A stretch of 64,000 nucleotides of DNA, from assembly GCA_020002185.1 (NCBI GenBank), contig CM034541.1, forward strand, positions 49,894,562 through 49,958,561, in the 5' to 3' direction. Below, piece after piece: positions 54,500 through 64,000 of this stretch (positions are counted from its first letter, which is position 1; each line of letters starts with the position of its first letter). The position numbers were made by a program, and so were the translations under genes. This DNA is from Paraescarpia echinospica (taxonomy: Eukaryota; Annelida; Polychaeta; Sabellida; Siboglinidae). Below the pieces are notes generated by a model. That model saw only the letters and a program-made list of their open reading frames with translations. It ran no database searches and had not been told where the DNA came from.

Positions 54500-57260
54500 A
54501 GAATTAACTCTAGATGGCAGGTGGACAAGGAAACCCTTTGGCTTATCGAGAGTCCAACCCTTTTATCTACATATATCCAGCCCTTCTGAGGTATGTGTCG
54601 ATTTTATTTTTAAACATATTCACACTACTAGCACCAACACAATCATCAGATAATCTGTTCCATTCATTCACAGTCCTTTGTGAAAATGAGAACTTTCTTA
54701 CGTCTAATCTACACTGCTCCTTTACTAATGTAACTTCATGTCCTCTAGTCTTTCTATCTTTCTTAACTGAAAAAAAAACATATTTCTATAAATATTTTCA
54801 TAACCATTCAATATTTTAAACACTTCTATCTGATCTCCTCTCAATCTCCTGGTCTCTAGTGTTGTTAAACCACATTCTTTTGGGCGTTTGTCATAACTAA
54901 GATCTTTTTCTACATATCTATGTCCTTCTTGCGGTATGGCCTCCACGCTTGTATACAATATTCTAAATGAGGCCTAACTATTGTTTTGTACAGCGGTATT
55001 ATTAGTTCTTTTTCTTTACATGCTATATTTCGTCTATTCAATCCAAGGATTTGATTTCCTTTTGAAGCTGCAATTCCACACTGCTCTGAAACCTTCATGT
55101 CAGCACTAATTGTCAGCCCTAAGTCATTTTCTTTTACAGTAGTATTTAGTACAGTTCCCCCCATTGTATATTCTACATATTCGTTCCCATGTCCTGTGTG
55201 AAGGCATTTACATTTCCCAAAATTCAACAACATTTGCCACTTTTCAGACCATTTGATCAACCTGTCAAGATCATCTTGTAAATCCTGTCTATCTCCATCA
55301 CTTGTAATCCTTCTAAACACTTTTGTATCATCCGCAAATTTCAACACCTTGCTTGTTATTTGGTCATCCGAATCGTTGATATATATTAAGAATAATATAG
55401 GTCCCAGTACTGATCCCTGTGGACCCCACTCAAAACTGATTTCCAGTTTGAAGCCTCCCCATCAACAACTACCCGTCGTCTTCTGTCAATCAGCCATTTT
55501 TCTATCCTGTTAATTATACCATTTCCTATGCCATGGGCCTTTAGTTTAAGCAGTAATCTCTGATGTGGCACTTTATGGAAAGTTTAAAAAAAATCTAAGT
55601 AGATGATATCTACTGGTGATCCACCATCTACCCACTTAGTGATATCTTCCAAAAACATAACATTTGTTAAGCATGACCTCGCTTTTAGAAACCCATTTTG
55701 AGATGGGTTTATCAAGTTATGTTTAACAAGAAAATCCATCATATGATCTTTAATTAGTCTTTCTAATAATTTACAAATCACCGATGTTAAACTAACTGGT
55801 CTATGATTATTTGACATGTTTCTCGAACCTTTTTTGAATAACGGTATAATGTTTGCTTCTTTCCATTCTAAAGGAACCACTCCCTCTTCTAATGACAAGT
55901 TGAAAACTGTTGCAAGCGATATGCTAAGTTGTTCTACAATTTCCAATAGTAGTTTGGGTGGAATACTACCCACTCCAGGTGATTTATTATCCTTCATAGC
56001 CCTAATTTTCTTAGCTACCATTTGTTGGGTTACAATTAACTGTCTTAAATAGTCTGATTCTGCCCCCTTAAACTTAGCCTCTGGTACTGGCAGTGAACTA
56101 ATGTCTTCTCTGGTAAACACTGAACTAAAATACTCATTCAGGTCTTCTGCCATTAAGAATCCCTCTGATATTATATTTCCAGCACTATCTTCTAGAGGAC
56201 CGACGTTATCCTGAACTTTCTGTTTGCTTCGAACATACGCATAAAAACTCTTGCTGTCATGTTTTATATTACAAGCTAATTTATGTTCATAGGTTCTCTT
56301 TGAATTTCTAGTTTCAGCTGTAGCTTGGCTTAGTGCTTCTTTATAAATGTTGTAGTCTTCGTCATTTCCAGTACGTCTATATGACTTCCACATCATTTGT
56401 TTATACTTAATTTTTGTAAGTGTTTCTTTTTTGACCGTTTCCCGTGTTTTTTAAGATAACAAATTTTACGATGATGCATTCAATTTCACTCTTTAAGGTA
56501 TTCCAGCATTCTGTTGCTGTCTTATTCTTCAGTGTGTTATTCCAGTCTATCTTTGCTAAATATTTCCTTATGTCCTTATATTTTCCTTTGTGGAAATTTC
56601 TCCTGTACTGCTTTTTACTATTCCTTTCTGATTTTACTTTGATAGTAAAATGTATCTGGTTGTGATCACTATTCCCCAGTGGCTCACATATCCTGACATT
56701 TCAACTAATTCATTCTGTGAGGACAAAACTATGTCTAACACATTCTCTCCCCTGGTTGATTCTAGCACATGTTGAGAAAGGAAACTATCTTGTACTAAAA
56801 CTAAAAACGTGTGGTCCTCACTACCCATACTCTGTAGAGATTTCCATTTTATATGCCCATGGTTGAAATCGTCCATAATAACACAGTCCCGTTTGTTCAC
56901 TTCCCTTATAGCGTTTTGTATTTTTTCATTCTCTTCCATGCTTATGTTTGGACTTCGATAAACTAATCCAACCGTTAACGTTGAGTTTCCTGTAACTTTG
57001 TTACACCAAACAGCTTCTTCGCAATCTGCTTCTCTGTCGAATTTTATTTCATAAGCCTGGATAGATTCTTTAATATATAAAATAACTCCACCTCCCCTTT
57101 TTCCTATTCTATCTTTCCTAAACATTACATATCCTGTCAGTCCCAATTCGGCATCTGATACATCGGTGGTTGCCCATGATTCGGTTATACCTATTATGAG
57201 AGGGTCAATATCTTCTACCATAATTTTTAGTTCATTTCTTTTGTTTACTATACTCCTTGC
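54500..57260 (-). pseudogene. CR1-like LINE ORF2: endonuclease and reverse transcriptase, broken
   Basis: Endonuclease: IIGITESWATTDVSDAELGL, GGGVILYIKESI, VGLVYRSPN, and IMDDFNHGHI, where GDFN would be usual (57221-56634). Reverse transcriptase: 56396-55584 with SNNHRPVSLTSVICKLLERL, QNGFLKARSC and IIYLDFF, then 55571-55386 with RIEKWLIDRRRRVVVDGE. 55347-54910 has LKFADDTKVFRRI, an FADDT catalytic site, and PHLEYCIQAWRPY. Frame changes at about 56630, 55580, 55380 and 54900. The family is the same as at 34804-36840. Confidence 0.9.
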
Positions 57261-57386
57261 ATTTAAACAAACACATTTATATCCAGCTTCAGAACTGTTT
57301 TCCAGACTGTTCTTTGCTGAATTATTTTTGCTCTCTTTATCTATGCCTCCAGTTTCAGGCTTCTCTGCGAGTCCCCCCCTGCGAAT

Positions 57387-58788
57387 TTAGTTTAAATAGA
57401 TACAACCTGTCCCACTGTCAAAAGATCTCAGCAGATTCTCTGAGAATACTGCTGCCCCCTTTCCACTTAGATGGAGGCCATCTCTCATGTACATATCTTC
57501 TTTCCCAACAAAGAACTCTACTCCCATAAATCTATGAATCCCACGCCCTCTTCTTAACACATCTGCTCAACTAGTGCGTTGATCGCCATCCTCTTACAGT
57601 TTCTGTATGTTGCCCCCCTTCCTCCCATTACTGGCAAAATTCCTGAGAGAACAACCTGTTCCACTCTTGTCTTCTTTAGCTTCCTTACTAGATGTCTGTA
57701 CTTCTGAACTATCCCTGTTGTTCCCTCCTTGTCTGCATTATTTGTCCCTACTAGTATAGACCCTCCCTTGCCATGCCCCAATACCTTCTCTACCCTTTCT
57801 GTCACATGCTCTATCCTAGCCCCTGGTAGACATACAACAACGTCCTTCCCCTCGCATATATTCTTGTCTGTTTTTCTCAGAATTGAATCGCCCATAAACA
57901 CTCTCTCTTTTCTCCTTGCCCCCTCAATCACTGCCTCGGAGTAGCTCCTCCGGTTTGCATATGTCTGGTTGTTGTCTTGTCCCCTTGCCGACTTCTCTCC
58001 TGTCACATTCTGTTCCATTCCCTTCTTTCCTGTCGCGTTTTCTCTTGTCCCCTTTCCTCCTGTGAAATTATCTTCTAGCACATTTACTCTCACTTCCTTT
58101 CGTCCCTTCATCTTTCCTCCCATCACATTTTCTTTTCTCCTCTCCCGTCCCTTTTCCCCGGCTACCTCCGTCACTACGGTCACTTTCTCCCCTGTCACCT
58201 TCACGCCTGTCGTGTTTTCTATTTTTCTTTGAACACTCTGTCTTCTTCCATCAGTCTTCTGTCTCACAGTCTTACCAATTTCCTCTGTGGTATCTACCTC
58301 TTCACCACCTGTATCGCTGTCGCGTCTCTCCTCGTTCTCTACAGTCTGACTACCTGTCGATCTATCCTTACTGACCCGTTTTCTTTTCCTCTGCCGAACA
58401 CTTTTCCTCCGTCCCTCTGTCTTCTCAATTTCTTGTTCCTTCACACCGGTCACCTTCCCTCCTTTCAGTCTCCTTTGTTCAGTCTCCGTGTCATAACTCT
58501 GCTCCTTCTGTGTTGTAGAATTCTCAACTCTCTCCGCGTCATCCCTCTCTGCTCCATCTATTTCTATGTTGAGTCTCACCTCCATCTCATTCACTATATC
58601 CGTCAACTTACACACTTCCTTCATCAGACATTCCACCCTCAAACACCCCATACACCGAAAGGTGAATCCGTCATCTTTGGTCTCTGCCCATGATTTTGGC
58701 AGCCAGACAACGCAAAATCCACCCAGCTCTGGCAGTCGTTGCAAACTAAGTGTCGTTTTGCCCTGAGTTGCCGCTTGCAAGGTGCCAT
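57387..58788 (-). pseudogene. CR1-type LINE ORF1 with zinc finger and SGNH esterase domain, broken
   Basis: ATG at 58788 (MAPCKRQLRAKRHLVCNDC) starts a PHD/zinc-finger-like segment that, after a frame change near 58690, ends FRCMGCLRVECLMKEV. A long charged, low-complexity middle with repeated VTGEK-type units follows (58500-57950). The C-terminal SGNH hydrolase has GDSIL (nucleophile block), GTNNADKEG (Asn block) and, after a frameshift near 57553, RDGLHLSGKG (Asp/His block) to TAA at 57387. Esterase-bearing ORF1 proteins are known from CR1/L2-type LINEs. Confidence 0.82.
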
Positions 58789-59383
58789 ATCAGAATTTAT
58801 TTATGTTTAAAATAGCTTTTATATAGTCTTTGAAAAGACTTTTCTGTGTACAATTTACACCAGATTGTTTAGGTTATAGTTAGTTATATTAGTTAACACA
58901 CAGTGACACACCGTGCCTTACCTAGTTACGATGTCGATGACAATGTATTCAAGTTAGGCTTAGGTACAAGATAGTCTTTACAAAGACTGTTTCCTATGTA
59001 CTAATATACACAGTGTGTACTAATGTACACTTTAAAAGGTTGTTATTTCCGGTTTTATTTACTCATCTAATTACACCGATTATTTCAAATAACGCTATTC
59101 TATTGTCATTCACGTTACGTTAACTTCGCCAGTGACCTACTTTGTAAACAACGTTCCGATTACATTAACGTCCCCAATTATCGCTCGCAAATCGCCTGCT
59201 TTTAATCTACCCTAGATTACTCCCTCCAGCTAACTTTTAACAAAAATGTTGCTTAATATATATCTATAATTACGTTATGTATGCTATAAACTCAATAATA
59301 TAACTTATCTTGATCAAATATCCTAATATTTTCGCAAGTTTGCTGCACCAAATTCAAACCAATTCACCACCGGAAGTTCCCCT
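58789..59383 (-). other. 5' untranslated region of the LINE
   Basis: AT-rich leader between the ORF1 ATG and the satellite junction. Short repeats such as GTCTTTACAAAGACTGTTTC and TGTACTAATnTACAC. No gene. Confidence 0.6.
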
Positions 59384-62300
59384 CGTTGCGCGTGTATATA
59401 AACTCAATCCGGTTTGATGTTTTATGTTGTCTAATGCATATGTGCATTCAATATTCACGGGACTAACACGTCCCATATCAAAATTATCGAAGCAAATTCA
59501 CGTATCACTCAAAAACGGTATTTTCAAATGCACTCTTTCGGAGAGTAACGGCAGAAGGATCCTTAATATTGTCTTTCCCCAAATAGATGTCCTACATGTT
59601 ACAAATCATCACGAAGGCTAGACTGATATCAAGCTACACACATAACTAGATTAACCACAAAGGGGAATGTCTGTTACCCTTTTGTTTCCTTCACATAAGT
59701 TACAAGAAAATGCCACGTAAGTTTCGCGTGTGAAATCTCATTCCCATTTCCTGTTTTATTATGTTTAATGCAGTAGTACATTTAGTATTCACGGGACCAA
59801 CATGTCCCATTTCAAAGTGCTCAAAAGAAATTAACGCATCACACCAAAACGGTTATTTCAAGAGCACACTTTCGGAGGGTAATAGCGGACGGATCCTTAA
59901 TGTGGTCTTACCCCAAATAGATGTCCTGCATGTTACAAATCTTCACGAACGCTAGACTGATATCAAGTTACACACATAATTAGATTAAAAAAGGGGAATG
60001 TCTGTTAGCGTTTCGTTTCCGTCACGTAAATTATAAGAAAATTCCAAAGACGTTGCGCGTGTGTAAACTCATTCCCGTTTGATGTTTTATGTTGTCTAAT
60101 GCATATGTACGTTCAATATTCACGGGACTAACATGTCACATATGAAAATGCTCGAAACAAATTCACGCATCACTCCAAAGCGATATTTTCAAGTGCACTC
60201 TTTCGCAGGGTAATGGCGGACGGATCCTTAATGTGGTCTTACCCCAAATAGATGTTCTGCGTATTACAAATTTTCACGAAAGCTAGACTGATATCAAGCT
60301 ACACAAAAAGCTAGATTAACCAGAAAGGGGGATGTTTGTTATCCTTTTGTTTCCGACACATAAGTTACAAGAAAATGCCAGGTAAGTTTCGCGTGTGAAA
60401 TCTCATTCCCATTTCTTGTTTTATCATGTCTAATGCAGTAGTACATTCATTAGTCATGGGCCCACATGTCCCAATTCAAAGTGACGAAACAAAATTCACG
60501 CATCACACCAAAACGGTTATTTGAAGTGCACACTTTCGGAGGGTAATAGCGGACGGATCCTTAATGTGGTCTTACCCAAAATAGATGTCCTGCATGTTAC
60601 AAATCTTGACGAACGCTAGACTGACATCAAGTTACACACATAACTAGATTAACAAAAAAGGAGAATGTCAGTTAACCTTTCGTCTGCGTCACGAAAGTTA
60701 CATGGAAATGCCACGAAATTGCGCGTGTGAAAACTCATTCCCATTTGATGTTTTATTTTGTCTAATGTAGTAGTACATTCAGTTTTCGTTGACCAATATG
60801 TCCCATTTCAAAGTGCTCTAAAAAAATTCACGCATCACACCAAAACGATATTTTCAAGTGTACTTTTCGGTGGGTAATGGCGGACGAATCCTTAATGTGG
60901 TCTTCCCCCAAATAGATGTCCTGCTTGTTACAAATCTTCACGAACGCTAGAATGATATCAAGTTACACACATAACTAGATTAACAAGAAAGGGGAATGTA
61001 TGTTACCGTTTCGTTTCTGTCACGTAAATTATAAGAAAATTCCACGGACGTTGCGCGTGTGTAAACTCATTGCAGTTTGATGTTTTATGTTTCTAATGCA
61101 TATGTACATTCAATATTCACAGAACTAATATCTCCCATACGAAAATGCTCGAAACAAATTCACGCATCACTCAAACACGGTTTTTTCAAATGTACTCTTT
61201 CGGAGGGTAATAGCGGACGGATCCTAAATGTTGTCTTACCCCAAATATAACTAGATTAACCACAAAGGGGAATGTATGTTACCCTTTCGTCTCCGTCACG
61301 TAAGTTACAAGAAAATGCCACAAAATTACGCGTGTGAAAACTCATTTCCATTTGATGGTTTGTCTTGTCTAATGTCGTAGTACATTTAATATTCGTTGAC
61401 GAATATGTCCCATTTCAATGTGGTCGAAAAGAAATTCACGCATCACCCCAAAACGGTATTTTCAAGTGCACTCTTTCGGAGGGTAACGGCGGACGAATCC
61501 TTAATATGGTCTTACCCCAAATAGATGTTCTGTATGTGACAAATCTTCACGAAGGCTAGACTGATATCAAGCTACACACGTAACTAAATTAACCACAAAG
61601 GGGAATGTCTGTTACCGTTTCGTTTCCGTCACGTAAATTATAAGAAAATAAATTCCACGGATGTTGCCCGTGTGTAAACTGATTCCCGTTTGATGTTTTA
61701 TGTTGTCTAATGCATATGTACATTCAATATTCACGGGATTAACATGTCCCATATCAAAATGCTCGAAACAAATTAACGCATCACTAACAAACTTTTTTTT
61801 CAAATGCACTTTCAAATGCATGGAAATGCCATGAAATTACGCGTGTGAAAACTCATTCCCATTTGATGTTTTATTTTGTCTAATGTAGTAGTACATTCAG
61901 TTTTCTTTGACCAATATGTCCCATTTCAAAGTGCTCTAAAAATATTCACGCATCACACCAAACCGATATTTTCAAGTGTACTTTTCGGAGGGTAACGGCA
62001 GACGGATCCTTAATGTCGTCTTACCCCAAATTAATGTCCTACATGTTACAAATCATCACGAAGGCTAGACTGATATCAAGCTGCAAACATAACTAGATAA
62101 ACCACAAAGGGGATTGTCTGTTACCCTTTTGTTTCCGTCACATAAGTTACAAGGAAATGCCACGAAAGTTTCGCGTGTGAAAACTCATTTCCATTTGATG
62201 TTTTATGTTGTCTAATGCAGTAGTTCATTCAATATTCACGGGACCAATATGTCCCATGTCAAAGTGATCATAAAAATTCACATATCACATCAAAACGGTA

Positions 62301-62551
62301 TTTTTAACAGCACTCTTTCGGAGGGTTATGGCGGACGAGTCCTTAATGTGTTCCTACCCCAAATTGAGTTTCTGCATGATAGAAATCTTCACGATAGCTA
62401 GACTAATATCAAGCAACACACATAACTAGATTAACCTGCGAGGGGAATGCATGTTACCCTTTCATTACAAGAAAATGCCACGTAAGTTTCGCGTGTGAAA
62501 ACTCATTCCCATTTGATATTTTTATCTCGTTTAATGCAGTAGTACATTCAT
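59384..62551. repeat. Satellite array, about 330-bp monomer, second block
   Basis: About ten diverged monomers. The GGGGAATGTCTGTTACC phrase recurs near 59662, 59994, 60336, 60660, 60990, 61267, 61600, 62111 and 62441; most steps are 324-342, and one of 277 reflects a deletion. The first monomer completes the one interrupted at 54469. Confidence 0.93.
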
Positions 62552-63340
62552 CGGCCAGAACGGCAAAGAAGCTGTTGTGGTGATTAATATGCCGCCTTGT
62601 TGGCTTAGTATATCTGGACGATTAAAGACTGCGTAGGATCTGATATAAAGGAATTTGATTGGATATTGACATTGCAATTGACTCCAACCCCGTTAAACAT
62701 AGGTTATGGCTTATAATTACTGCGCGTCGTGTAGCATTTCCAGTAACGTAATATACAGAGGTCGATTTCAGATCGGATTTTGTGAAAATCAAACGTCTAT
62801 AGGCATTTAGGGAAAAAATCGAGAAACCACATTTTAAATATAATTTGAGGATGTTAATTCCATTTGTATTTTCTGACTTTTCTGTCCTGGCATCCTGTGC
62901 TGTTTAAAATGACCGTTACATAGACCTGTGTGTTCTGCACACAATCGGTGTACCGAGGAAACAGGATCTGTCCGAGAACATGCGATATGAATGCACGCAT
63001 TTAGTACCGGTCCTACTGTGCTCCCATGTCGCGGCGCCTGGATAATTGTTGCTATTGATCGAGAATCCATTTTGCGTACGCTTCCAGCAGCAAATGTTTT
63101 GGGCGAGCAGCCATTGTCCGTCGTTAGCAAGATTCTTAATCCAAAAATAAATTAAGATTTAACTTTTCTGTTTATCACTTATGTCGACATAACACTAGTT
63201 TCCAATGTATAGCGTAATCGTATATAAGTTGTTGACACTTACTGATAATAATGGTCAAAACATGTTCTGTATTGGAGTGTCCCCAGCGGGGACGCCATCA
63301 AACCGTTCCACTAATCACTTCATGCTACATACGACGTGTC
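62552..63340. other. No gene recognised
   Basis: The sequence after the satellite shows no clear coding region. The 98-codon minus frame at 62834-63130 has no family features. Confidence 0.45.
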
Positions 63341-63412
63341 GCTCGTTGGCTAGACGGTCGAGTTAGACTCCGAACCCATCCAAGGTCATGTGCTTCTGTC
63401 ACTTTTCTGCCC
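63341..63412 (+). repeat. tRNA-derived SINE fragment ending in CA tract
   Basis: GTTGGCTAGACGGTCGAG resembles a SINE box A. The following AAGGTCATGTGCTTCTGTCAC resembles a decayed box B region. A (CA)n tail follows. Confidence 0.4.

Positions 63413-64000
<588 letters not shown>

Larger units (their letters stand above)
54470..59383 (-). mobile_element. CR1-like LINE, about 4.9 kb, inserted within a satellite monomer
   Basis: The satellite monomer breaks at TCACGAACGTT (54459-54469) and resumes at CGTTGCGCGTG (59384), so the insert can be bounded exactly, with a short CGTT duplication. The 3' end (54470 side) has the tail repeat TTAACAAGAT twice. The 5' untranslated part is 58789-59383. ORF1 and ORF2 are both recognisable but broken. 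A full-length 5' end is uncommon for LINE insertions. Confidence 0.88.

Noticed and set aside
57554..58780. A host protein with a repetitive charged region
   Set aside because: Position directly upstream of a CR1-like ORF2, zinc finger plus SGNH layout and frameshifts identify it as LINE ORF1.

Overview
The window looks like animal nuclear DNA, probably from a marine invertebrate (a mollusc is my guess, not proven). It is mostly AT-rich and repeat-filled, has GT-AG introns, several LINE families, tRNA-derived SINEs, CA microsatellites and a 1000-base assembly gap. Only one ordinary host gene is clear: an aquaglyceroporin on the + strand, exons between 40315 and 46465, with its first exon missing from view.

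The centrepiece is a Polinton/Maverick element at 4505-20288. It has 305-306-bp terminal inverted repeats and a perfect 6-bp target duplication (AATGTT), and it is nested in the gag of an older Ty3/gypsy-type retrotransposon. The + strand carries, in order, a NADAR/packaging-ATPase chimaera, a conserved virion-associated ORF, a small membrane protein, a chromodomain integrase, a second small membrane protein, a penton-like minor capsid protein, a basic core-like protein, the major capsid protein and an adenain-type protease. The - strand, meeting them at paired poly(A) signals near 11.6 kb, carries protein-primed DNA polymerase B, a 216-residue-plus protein with a PPxY motif, a run of exon-like short reading frames, and an RPA-like ssDNA-binding protein. 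TATA boxes precede several genes, and a tRNA-like Pol III unit lies just inside the left repeat. Many core genes carry in-frame stops or one-base frameshifts, so this copy is decaying although its ends are intact.

A second, smaller Polinton remnant (50938-53095, - strand) keeps the order integrase, membrane protein, penton, core, major capsid. On the opposite strand, at 47.8-50.4 kb, sits an intact two-exon zinc-finger gene with broken partial copies; its product resembles the 216-residue Polinton protein, so the cluster may be cargo of that remnant.

Other regions: 0.7-1.6 kb LINE reverse transcriptase remnant (-); 1.8-2.0 kb SINE; 3.4-4.5 kb gag; 21-26 kb LINE ORF2 and ORF1 (-); 27.2 kb to at least 33.8 kb a TIR DNA transposon with a broken unclassified gene and a 67-bp x 12 array; 34.8-36.8 kb CR1-like LINE (+); 53.1-54.5 and 59.4-62.6 kb a satellite of about 330 bp split by a 4.9-kb CR1-like LINE whose ORF1 has an SGNH-esterase domain.

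All identifications rest on reading motifs by eye; no database or structure search was possible.
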